A DNA stretch of 34,556 nucleotides, from contig CANDVA010000024.1 of NCBI GenBank assembly GCA_947389015.1, positions 1-34,556 of the forward strand, read 5' to 3'. The position numbers were made by a program, and so were the translations under genes. Below, in pieces: positions 1 to 6,705 of this stretch. A model generated the notes under the pieces. That model searched no databases, had not been told where the DNA came from, and was given only the letters and a program-made list of their open reading frames with translations. Each line of letters opens with the position of its first letter. Positions within the stretch are counted from its first letter, which is position 1. Origin of the DNA: an uncultured Clostridia bacterium (GTDB taxonomy: Bacteria > Bacillota > Clostridia > Oscillospirales > Ruminococcaceae).

Positions 1-16
1 TCTTACGGTGCAGTCC

Positions 17-421
17 CTACGCTGCTTTTCTTATTGCCCTGTCTGGGCGTACGTTGTGAATGTGGTCTTTATCCAAATGAGTTGCTATGACGAGTTGGCA
101 GTTATCGCCAAATGCTTTTCTTGCAAAAGTTCGACCTATCTTATGAGCTAGTTCGGGAGAGATATTGTCCTTTGGGTCAAACGATTGAATGTAGTGGATA
201 GCTTTGACGCGTCCTTTCCCTTGCTTTAGCGGTGGCTCGTCAAATTTATAACCACTGAATTGCTCGTAAACTAACTTCATTGCAAGGTACGCACATTTCG
301 GATCGGGTATGCAGTTCATAGCGTTGTTATAAATCAAGTCGTCTGTTTTGTCGGGGTTAAGTATGTAGGCTAAGCTGCGTTCAACTGTACTGTGAATGTT
401 AATTGACTTAAGGATTGGCAT
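17..421 (-). pseudogene. Truncated MobA/relaxase N-terminal fragment
   Basis: The 134 residues match the N-terminal part of a relaxase/mobilization nuclease of the Firmicutes MobA type. The opening MPILKSINIHSTVERSLAYI and the later ATHLDKDHIHN are typical; the latter is the metal-binding H-x-D-x-x-H-x-H-N motif that nicks oriT. The protein should continue past HIHNH for several hundred residues. Instead it switches after HIHN to an unrelated tail (VRPDRAIRKAA) and stops, so it has lost the end of the catalytic motif and everything after it. A clear SD (ggaggt, 9 nt before ATG) and an overlap of about 52 bp with mobC show the original operon layout. I read it as a rearrangement or deletion remnant, probably inactive; a frameshift near the window edge is the alternative. 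Confidence 0.75.
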
Positions 422-708
422 AAGCTATCCACCTCCGATTTTAATTTCTCAATATCCTCCTTGTAAAGGCTGTGAGTTTCGTTCGCTTTCTTGGCAATCT
501 GGTTAATGTTGTTGCCGATAATTCGTAGGGCGTTCATTACCTGCGATATATCGCCTACGCTATAATATCTGATTTGACCGTCTACCGATATGCGCTTGAT
601 GTATGTTCCGGTTTTCATCATAACTGCGGTGGCACGTTCTTCAATGATTTTCCATTCATCGAGAGTGTAGGTGATTTTCTTTTCCTTGACTTGTTTGTAT
701 TTTCTCAT
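370..708 (-). CDS. mobC: MobC-like plasmid mobilization relaxosome protein
   Basis: About 112 aa. Relaxosome accessory protein that in this family binds oriT and helps the relaxase nick. It has the MobC layout: a basic N-terminus with a ribbon-helix-helix-like stretch (KITYTLDEWKIIEERA), then the conserved LRIIGNNINQIAKKANE segment, then a C-terminal helix. I chose the second ATG (MRKYKQV) because an AGAAGG SD lies 7 nt upstream of it; the longer start six codons earlier has no SD of its own. It overlaps the 5' end of the truncated relaxase, as usual for mobC-mobA pairs. The gene looks intact even though its partner is broken. Confidence 0.82.
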   Translation of the reverse strand: MRKYKQVKEKKITYTLDEWKIIEERATAVMMKTGTYIKRISVDGQIRYYSVGDISQVMNALRIIGNNINQIAKKANETHSLYKEDIEKLKSEVDSLCQSLSQLTFTVQLNAA

Positions 709-740
709 GTTCAAACCTTCTTTCATTTTTATGATAGAGT

Positions 741-800
741 TTTAAAGCCTAGTGAATTAGGGGTAATTAGTCTTAGGGCTGGGTTCCCTAAGTAACAATT
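741..800 (-). other. Candidate oriT upstream of mobC
   Basis: A perfect 7-bp inverted repeat, CTTAGGG (772-778) and CCCTAAG (786-792) with a 7-nt loop, lies about 65 bp upstream of mobC in an AT-rich stretch. oriT of this relaxase class is commonly a short hairpin just upstream of mobC-mobA, so position and structure fit. The nic site itself cannot be read with confidence. Confidence 0.4.
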
Positions 801-823
801 GGAGGGGTCATACCGAGAATTGG

Positions 824-851
824 AAAAAAGTGTCATAGAATGCACTTTTTT
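824..851. terminator. Bidirectional rho-independent terminator
   Basis: Nine-bp perfect stem AAAAAAGTG (824-832) and CACTTTTTT (843-851) with a 10-nt loop. The A-run and T-run make it usable on both strands. It separates the mobCA genes from the repeat region. A GGTCTGC/GCAGACC hairpin (911-928) and a 12-bp palindrome (882-893) follow nearby without T-tracts. Confidence 0.6.
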
Positions 852-949
852 CTCTGCTTGCTACGCATACCCAAAACATAAGAATACGTATTCCTAATTT
901 TAGCGTTTTTGGTCTGCTTCTGCAGACCCCATCAGGAATTTTTTTGTGA

Positions 950-1560
950 GCCACAACGTAGACGCAGCCCCCCCCTCCGGATGTTCTCTTGGATATTGGC
1001 GCGACAGGGTTATGAGGTTAGAGATTCGCTCATCATGGATACTTCATTCTCACGTTAGCTGCCTTCAAATTTTTGCGGGTGCGATTGTGAGAAACAATAC
1101 CCCCTCTGATTTCTCGCCGAAATCTTTGGCGCGGCAAGGTAGAGGGTCGGGAAAGTTTGCTTGTCACGAACTTCGTTCTTACGATAGAAGCCCTCAAACT
1201 TTTTGGCTGGAGCGATTTTAAGAAACAACATACCCCTTCTGACTTCCTTTCAAGATTTTTTAGCGGCAAACCAAAGGACGAAGTGGTTTGCTTGTTGCAG
1301 ACTTCGTTCTTGCGGTAGCAGTTCTCTATTTGGGGAGTAGGAGCGATTGCGAAGAACAGCATACTCCCTTTGATTTCTCATAGAGATTTTGAATGCAGCA
1401 AGGTAGAAAACGAACAATCTGTCCGTCACGGACTTCACTCTCTCGGTAGCAGCCTCTATTGGCGGGAGTACTTTGAATGAACACCCCCCTTTAATTCCTC
1501 ACCGAGATTTGGGAGCGGTTGTCGACTAAGGTTGAAATCTTTTACCGCCCCACTTTTTAG
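950..1560. repeat. Degenerate tandem repeat, about 130-bp unit, 4-5 copies
   Basis: Copies start near 950, 1081, 1211, 1342 and 1469. Each carries, in order, a gcgattgtgaagaaca-like block, a CCCTCTGATTTCTC-like block, a GGCAAGGTAGA-like block, a cttgtcacgaacttcgttct-like block and a CTCTA-rich end. Spacings are about 131, 130, 131 and 127 bp, which is not a steady multiple of three. Both strands have open frames across it but no SD-supported gene. I treat it as noncoding or decayed; function unknown. Confidence 0.7.
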
Positions 1561-1740
1561 GTAGTGATACTCCCACTCTGAAAGTTACCGCGTTCCCACA
1601 CTTAGATGATAGAGCGGTGTTAATTTCGGAGTAAGTATTTTGCCGCACCGCTCTTGTGTCGTTTGAATATGGGACGGCTTGTTCGTAAGATCGAACCAGC
1701 AAACGGTATGCATGGACAAGCCATTGACTTGCCAGACGCA

Positions 1741-1878
1741 CTACAATATAACGAGTATCTCCACAAGCGCGGCGTTCATTGTTGTTGCAGCAGTTTGCCA
1801 CAACCCCTTGAAAATTTTGTGCAAGAAAGCAACCGTCCACTGATACCATTGCCCCCCGTTTGCTGTCCGAACCTCCAT
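1741..1878 (-). CDS. Possible small protein downstream of xis-like gene
   Basis: A 45-codon frame beginning MEVRTANGGQWYQW, hydrophobic and Trp-rich, starts 14 bp after the stop of the excisionase-like gene. I do not recognise it. There is only a weak purine stretch before the ATG, so it may be a chance frame or the remains of a longer gene that decays into the repeat region. A competing 121-codon frame starting at 1891 has a composition unlike a protein. Confidence 0.22.
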   Translation of the reverse strand: MEVRTANGGQWYQWTVAFLHKIFKGLWQTAATTMNAALVEILVIL

Positions 1879-1891
1879 CCCTGCAAACCAT

Positions 1892-2179
1892 TTACGCAGC
1901 CGACTTCAGATAGTCCAAGAGCGCCGACTTTGGAATAAGAATTTTTCCGCACTTGCCCTGACCCGTCCTAATGTGGGGAATTTTGTTTTGGAGCACCAAC
2001 TGTCGGACAGTATGCTCGGATAGCCCGCTAATTTGTTGAGCACACTCCTTAATAGTGAGCATTTCGAGGCGAGCATCGCTTGGTGCTGATATGGTAGGCG
2101 GCGATTCCTCAACCTCAATCATAGCGTTCAGCAGTGCAATTACCTGTTGGATAAGTTCTTGTTTGTTTCTCATTGTCAT
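1892..2179 (-). CDS. Excisionase-family helix-turn-helix DNA-binding protein
   Basis: 95 aa. The core LTIKECAQQISGLSEHTVRQLV followed by IPHIRTGQGKCGKILIPKSALLDYL is the MerR-like HTH_17/excisionase fold: one winged HTH with the usual recognition helix and an arginine or glycine-rich wing. Such proteins direct excision of integrated elements or regulate their genes. The N-terminal 40 residues form a short helix that may dimerise. GGAGG lies 8 nt before the ATG. The gene sits beside mobC and the relaxase fragment, so it probably belonged to the same mobilizable element. No matching integrase is adjacent, so excision is unlikely to be autonomous. Confidence 0.75.
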   Translation of the reverse strand: MTMRNKQELIQQVIALLNAMIEVEESPPTISAPSDARLEMLTIKECAQQISGLSEHTVRQLVLQNKIPHIRTGQGKCGKILIPKSALLDYLKSAA

Positions 2180-2218
2180 AGTGTAGACCTCCTGTTTTTG
2201 ATTTTTGAGAGGAAAATT

Positions 2219-2690
2219 TGCTTCTCATATATTCCGGTCATTTAGCCCCCTGTTTTACAACCGCCATTTTGAAAAAGACTCACATTTTGCCAAGATTTTA
2301 TAGCATTGCACAATCGCGGTTAGCACATAGGCGCTCGACTTGTTTAAAATGACATAAACTACTGTGGCGAAAAGAAACCCTCTCATAAGTACCTACAAAA
2401 TCAAGCGTTTTGTAAACCCTAATTTTGATTTTTCCCATCTTTGTAGAGCTGCACAATTTATGTTGAGATTTTTGTGCAAGTTCACAGGCGGTGAGGTGAT
2501 TGAAATTTTATCCTCTCACTTATAGGAAAATTTCAGCCTAAAAAATAGGTGGCAAAATGTACAAATTTTTGATTTTGTCTGTAATTTCGTGACTTTGTAC
2601 AACTTACGGTAACTTTTTACGCCTTCCGTTGTTTAAAATAACGCAAATAAAGATGCGCGAATTTATCTTCTCATATAAACGGATAAAAAA
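2219..2690. repeat. AT-rich intergenic with degenerate ~147-bp repeats
   Basis: The 660 bp between the xis-like gene and the defence operon hold no gene. A motif close to CTTCTCATATAnnnCGG recurs at 2221, 2379, 2511 and 2666. A second element (GCACAAT-like) recurs near 2306, 2453 and 2597, and TTGTTTAAAATRAC occurs near 2340 and 2630. Together these suggest three to four decayed tandem copies. A 7-bp hairpin TACAAAA/TTTTGTA lies at 2394-2414. Confidence 0.45.
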
Positions 2691-2780
2691 CAGGTGAAAA
2701 AAAGGATTTCTAAGTGTAAACTTTAATTTTTTTGAACATTTTCGTGATTGTGGATAATATTTTTTGCTTTTCCTATTGAT

Positions 2781-2809
2781 TTTTTAGTAAAAATGTGCTA
2801 AGATATAAT
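2781..2809 (+). promoter_or_regulatory. Likely promoter of the defence operon
   Basis: A perfect -10 (TATAAT, 2804-2809) lies 35 bp before the first start codon. The best -35 at 17-bp spacing is a weak TTTTTA (2781-2786). An SD (AAAGGAG) then precedes the ATG at 2845. It is the only good promoter seen upstream of the seven-gene run. Confidence 0.5.
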
Positions 2810-2844
2810 AAAATGTGTAAAATCTTGTCAAAGGAGCAGACCAA

Positions 2845-3237
2845 ATGGTGAACAAATATATGATATATGATCTAACAAACCAAAAACTATATCCTACAAC
2901 GGTTTTGGGTGAGTTTAATAATCAAAAAATGACAGTTTCACATATGTTGACTATTATTGAATATTATGTGAAGTTTATAAAACAACATTTTGACGTAAAC
3001 CAAAGACAGTATTCCCTTACGCTTATAGCATTAAGAATATCGCGATTGCGTTTAAATAACCAGAACTGCAGAAAACCTACAGCGGAACAATTAAAGTGCG
3101 TGGTCGATGTTTTTAAAGAAATTTCTGACATGCACGCGCAATCCGAAATTACCAAACAAGAAAACGAAACAAAAGCAAACGAACTGAAATTGGTGATTGA
3201 TTTGATTGACAAAATTCAAAAGGAGCGTCAAAAATGA
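2845..3237 (+). CDS. Unknown small protein, first gene of the restriction operon
   Basis: 130 aa, not recognised. It begins MVNKYMIYDLTNQKLYPTTV, is mainly helical, and ends with a charged helix (about 95-130) rich in Lys/Glu that could form a coiled coil. There is no signal peptide or membrane segment. Its TGA overlaps the ATG of hsdM (ATGA), so the two genes are translationally coupled. Base composition is AT-rich, unlike hsdM. The position suggests a regulator, controller or accessory subunit of the methylase or restriction complex, but nothing in the sequence proves this. Confidence 0.75.
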   Translation: MVNKYMIYDLTNQKLYPTTVLGEFNNQKMTVSHMLTIIEYYVKFIKQHFDVNQRQYSLTLIALRISRLRLNNQNCRKPTAEQLKCVVDVFKEISDMHAQSEITKQENETKANELKLVIDLIDKIQKERQK

Positions 3238-4796
3238 CAGATATGAAGAAAGAGCAAGAACGCGACGAGCTTCACCGTGCCATATGGGCTATCGCGGACG
3301 AGCTGCGCGGGGCGGTTGACGGTTGGGATTTCAAAAACTACGTTCTCGGAACGATGTTCTACCGCTACATCTCGGAGAACCTCACGAATTACATAAACAA
3401 AGGCGAGATCGAAGCGGGAAATCCCGACTTCGACTATGCGAAAATGAGCGATACGGAAGCCGAAGAAGCCCGTGCGGGTCTGGTTCAAGAAAAGGGATTT
3501 TTCATACTGCCGAGCGAGCTTTTTTGTAACGTTACCGCGAGAGCCGCCAATGATGAAAATCTTAATGAAACGCTTGAAAAGGTGTTCCGTCATATTGAGG
3601 AATCGGCGAAGGGCAGTTCCTCCGAGAGCGATTTCGAGGGCTTGTTTGACGACTTCGACGTGAACAGCAACAAGCTCGGAGCTACTGTTGCAAGGCGTAA
3701 CGAAAAGCTCTGCAAGCTGCTGAACGGCGTTGCGAATATGAACCTCGGCGACGTTAAAGATCACGATATTGACGCGTTCGGCGATGCTTACGAGTATCTG
3801 ATGACGATGTACGCGTCCAACGCGGGCAAGTCGGGCGGCGAGTTTTTCACGCCCGCGGACGTTTCTGAGCTGCTTACAAGGCTCGGTACGGTCGGGAAAA
3901 CAGAGGTAAACAAGGTCTATGATCCCGCTTGCGGCTCGGGTTCGCTGCTGCTGAAAGCGGAAAATGTTCTCGGTCACAACAAGGTGCGGCAGGGCTTTTT
4001 CGGACAGGAAATAAACATCACGACATACAATCTTTGCCGTATCAATATGTTTTTGCACGATATCGAATTCGACAAGTTCAGCATTGCTTGTGAGGACACG
4101 CTGACCGCGCCGCAGCATTGGGATGACGAGCCGTTCGAGCTTATCGTTTCCAATCCGCCGTACTCGATAAAGTGGGCGGGCGACGAAAATCCGCTGCTTA
4201 TCAACGACCCGCGCTTTTCGCCCGCGGGAGTTCTCGCGCCGAAATCCAAAGCCGACCTCGCGTTTATAATGCACTCGCTCTCGTGGCTTGCTGCGAACGG
4301 CACGGCGGCTATCGTCTGCTTTCCGGGGATAATGTACCGCGGCGGCACGGAAAAGAAAATTCGTCAATATCTGATAGACAACAATTTTATCGATTGCATT
4401 ATTCAGCTACCGAGCAATCTGTTTTTCGGCACTTCGATAGCTACCTGCATTATGGTGATGAAAAAGAACAGGGCGGACTGCAAAACGCTGTTTATAGACG
4501 CGTCGGGCGAGTGTGTAAAGGTGACGAATAACAACAAGCTCACGCCCGAAAACATAACGCGCATTGTGGACGTGTTCGCGGCGCGTGAGGAGATCAAGCA
4601 TTTCTCGCGGCTGGCGGACAGGAACGAGATCGCCGAGAATGATTATAATCTTTCGGTTTCGACTTATGTTGAAGCGGAGGATACCAGAGAACAAATTGAT
4701 ATCAAGGCGCTTAACGCGGAGATTGCGGAGATCGTGGCGCGGGAAAATGTGCTTAGGGCGGAGATTGATAAGATTATTAAGGAAATTGAGGGGTAA
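3234..4796 (+). CDS. hsdM: Type I restriction-modification methyltransferase subunit HsdM
   Basis: 520 aa, the same length as EcoR124I HsdM. N6-adenine methyltransferase that pairs with HsdS to methylate the target, and with HsdR to restrict. The N-terminal HsdM_N helical domain (about 8-150) includes LRGAVDGWDFKNYVLGTMFYRY. The SAM-binding motif I is DPACGSG (230-236) and the catalytic motif IV is NPPY (307-310). The C-terminus ends in a charged helical tail for HsdS contact. The start overlaps the stop of the 130-aa gene. Its GC content is clearly higher than that of the 130-aa gene and of the effector-like gene after it. Confidence 0.96.
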   Translation: MTDMKKEQERDELHRAIWAIADELRGAVDGWDFKNYVLGTMFYRYISENLTNYINKGEIEAGNPDFDYAKMSDTEAEEARAGLVQEKGFFILPSELFCNVTARAANDENLNETLEKVFRHIEESAKGSSSESDFEGLFDDFDVNSNKLGATVARRNEKLCKLLNGVANMNLGDVKDHDIDAFGDAYEYLMTMYASNAGKSGGEFFTPADVSELLTRLGTVGKTEVNKVYDPACGSGSLLLKAENVLGHNKVRQGFFGQEINITTYNLCRINMFLHDIEFDKFSIACEDTLTAPQHWDDEPFELIVSNPPYSIKWAGDENPLLINDPRFSPAGVLAPKSKADLAFIMHSLSWLAANGTAAIVCFPGIMYRGGTEKKIRQYLIDNNFIDCIIQLPSNLFFGTSIATCIMVMKKNRADCKTLFIDASGECVKVTNNNKLTPENITRIVDVFAAREEIKHFSRLADRNEIAENDYNLSVSTYVEAEDTREQIDIKALNAEIAEIVARENVLRAEIDKIIKEIEG

Positions 4797-4800
4797 TATT

Positions 4801-5466
4801 ATGAATGAAAAAGAAGCGTTAAAAAAACTGATAGATAATCCCAAACAGCCTAATGTTAGTGAATGGGTATACGAAGTTGAAACTTTTTTGAATGATACTA
4901 GTAACATGAGCAAAGAAGCACAAGAACTAATTGACAGAATAAAATTTCATGGAGATATTTCCAGTTTTTGCGGAAATTTGATTGCTTTACTTCATCAACT
5001 TTATAAGAAAAAATATGATATTATTTCTATTCCTCCAATCACAAAAAGAAACCAAATTTTTGTTGCAATGATGTTTTCTAATGAAACAAGGATATTCTAT
5101 GAAAATGCTTATAAACCTGTAATTCAAGCACTAAATTATTCTGTTATGCGAATAGATGAAAAGGAGTACACAGGTTCTATTATCAGTGAAATACAAAAAG
5201 AAATCACCGATTCAGTTGCGCTAATTGCAGATTTAACTGGCAATCGCGGTGGTGTATATTATGAAGCAGGCATAGCTAGAGGATTGCAGCTTTGTAATCA
5301 CCCTATAAAATTGATTTTAACTTGCAAACGTGATTTCTTTAATAACGAAAAGGTACATTTTGATGTTAGCGGAGATAATATTCTACTTTACGAAAATGAT
5401 GCTGATCTTAATAATAAACTTTCTACGCGACTGCAAGCTGTTCTGGACAAGGAGAATAATAAATGA
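4801..5466 (+). CDS. Nucleoside 2-deoxyribosyltransferase/TIR-like protein inside the hsd operon
   Basis: 221 aa. The N-terminal half (1-80) is helical and unrecognised. The C-terminal half has the Rossmann-like fold of the nucleoside deoxyribosyltransferase/TIR-like superfamily: a first strand with FVAMMF (87-92), then LIADLTGNRGG (141-151) and YYEAG (153-157), with Glu155 at the catalytic position. In many defence genes this fold acts on NAD+ or nucleotides; that role here is inference. It starts 4 bp after the hsdM stop, with GAGGGG as SD, and its TGA overlaps the ATG of hsdS, so it is built into the operon between methylase and specificity genes. It is markedly AT-rich compared with hsdM and hsdR, which suggests later insertion. 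Confidence 0.8.
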   Translation: MNEKEALKKLIDNPKQPNVSEWVYEVETFLNDTSNMSKEAQELIDRIKFHGDISSFCGNLIALLHQLYKKKYDIISIPPITKRNQIFVAMMFSNETRIFYENAYKPVIQALNYSVMRIDEKEYTGSIISEIQKEITDSVALIADLTGNRGGVYYEAGIARGLQLCNHPIKLILTCKRDFFNNEKVHFDVSGDNILLYENDADLNNKLSTRLQAVLDKENNK

Positions 5467-6704
5467 ACAAATTAGAACAAGTAATTTATGAATTATGCGC
5501 GAATAGAGTTGTATTTAAATCACTTGGGGAAATAGCCACAATTACGAGGGGCGGGAGCTTTCAGAAAAAGGATTATTGCGAAACTGGTGTGCCTTGTATT
5601 CATTATGGACAGATATATACCCAATATAGCTTGTTTGCCAAGAGAACTTTTAGTTATATTGGTACAGAAGTAGCAAATAAACAAAAAATGGCTAATCCAA
5701 ATGATATAATTATGGCTGTTACAAGTGAAAATATCGAGGATGTTTGTAAATGTGTAGCTTGGCTTGGTAAAGATAAAATTGCTGTTAGTGGTCATACTGC
5801 AATTATACATCATTCTCAAAATCCCAAATACTTAACATATTTTTTTCACTCAAATATGTTTCTTCAACAGAAAAAGAAAATTGCTCATGGTACGAAAGTC
5901 ATAGAAGTGACACCTGACAAACTAAAGAATATAAAGATCCCCGTCCCCCCTCTCCCCGTCCAAGCCGAAGTAGTCCGCATTTTAGACAATTTCACGCAAC
6001 TCACAGCGGAACTCACAGCGGAACTCACGGCGAGGAAAAAGCAGTATGAGTATTATAGAGATGAATTGTTAAACTTCAATGATAACACTTCGACTGTAAT
6101 GCTAGGTGATGTGGGAGATGTGACAAAACTGGCAGGTTTTGAATTTACTTCACATGTCAAATACAGAGACGAAGGTGAAATTATTGCCTTGCGGGGTTTA
6201 AATGTTAAAGAAGGAAAACTTGATTTGTCAAGCGTGAAATACATTGACGGCAGCAACTTTGAAAAGCTTAATAGAAGCAAACTCCAAAAAGGGGATATGC
6301 TTTTAACTTATGTGGGAACTATTGGGCAAGTTGCAGTGATTGATGAAGATGATAGATTTTATTTAGCACCCAATGTTGCAAGAATAAGGTTTGACACTAA
6401 GGTTATAAATCCCGAATTTATGAGATTTTATTTTCAAACAAGCCATTTCTTTAATAAGCAAATAAATAAATTTTTAAATTCATCTTCTATGAAAAATTTA
6501 ACAATGGAAAATATTCGTAAATTTTCTGTGCCTATTCCGTCAATGAAAGAACAAAACCGATTAGTTAAGTTGTTGCAGCATTTCGACAAACTTTGCAACG
6601 ACATCTCCGAGGGCTTGCCCGCCGAAATCGCCGCGCGGCAGAAGCAGTATGAATATTACCGCGATAAATTGCTGACGTTTAAAGAATTGAAGCAGGAGGA
6701 TTAA
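5463..6704 (+). CDS. hsdS: Type I restriction-modification specificity subunit HsdS
   Basis: 413 aa. DNA-recognition subunit with two target-recognition domains: TRD1 about 20-170, TRD2 about 215-380. Each is followed by a conserved helix carrying the repeated KQYEYYRD(E/K)LL motif (about 193-205 and near 395). The first spacer helix contains TAELTAELTA (181-190), made by a 12-bp tandem repeat at 6003-6032. In the EcoR124 type IC enzymes the number of TAEL repeats sets the gap between the two half-sites. The start overlaps the upstream stop (ATGA) and has AAGGAG as SD. The TRDs are AT-rich while the conserved linkers are GC-richer, as expected if TRDs are exchanged by recombination. Confidence 0.95.
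   Translation: MNKLEQVIYELCANRVVFKSLGEIATITRGGSFQKKDYCETGVPCIHYGQIYTQYSLFAKRTFSYIGTEVANKQKMANPNDIIMAVTSENIEDVCKCVAWLGKDKIAVSGHTAIIHHSQNPKYLTYFFHSNMFLQQKKKIAHGTKVIEVTPDKLKNIKIPVPPLPVQAEVVRILDNFTQLTAELTAELTARKKQYEYYRDELLNFNDNTSTVMLGDVGDVTKLAGFEFTSHVKYRDEGEIIALRGLNVKEGKLDLSSVKYIDGSNFEKLNRSKLQKGDMLLTYVGTIGQVAVIDEDDRFYLAPNVARIRFDTKVINPEFMRFYFQTSHFFNKQINKFLNSSSMKNLTMENIRKFSVPIPSMKEQNRLVKLLQHFDKLCNDISEGLPAEIAARQKQYEYYRDKLLTFKELKQED
6003..6032 (+). repeat. 12-bp tandem repeat encoding TAEL in hsdS
   Basis: Two full copies of acagcggaactc (6003-6014, 6015-6026) and a partial third (acggcg). Gain or loss of one unit keeps the frame and lengthens or shortens the linker between the two TRDs by four residues. 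Confidence 0.85.
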
Positions 6705-6705
6705 A

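Noticed and set aside
1033-1438. Minus-strand frames over the 130-bp repeats as a repeat protein
   Set aside because: Unit length is not a steady multiple of three, frames break between copies, and there is no SD; treated as noncoding repeats.
950-2690. CRISPR array
   Set aside because: Repeats are long, degenerate and adjacent rather than short identical repeats with unique spacers, and no cas genes are present.
3228-4367. 379-codon minus-strand frame across hsdM
   Set aside because: Antisense to a clear HsdM with all motifs; composition is Arg/Val-rich and there is no SD.
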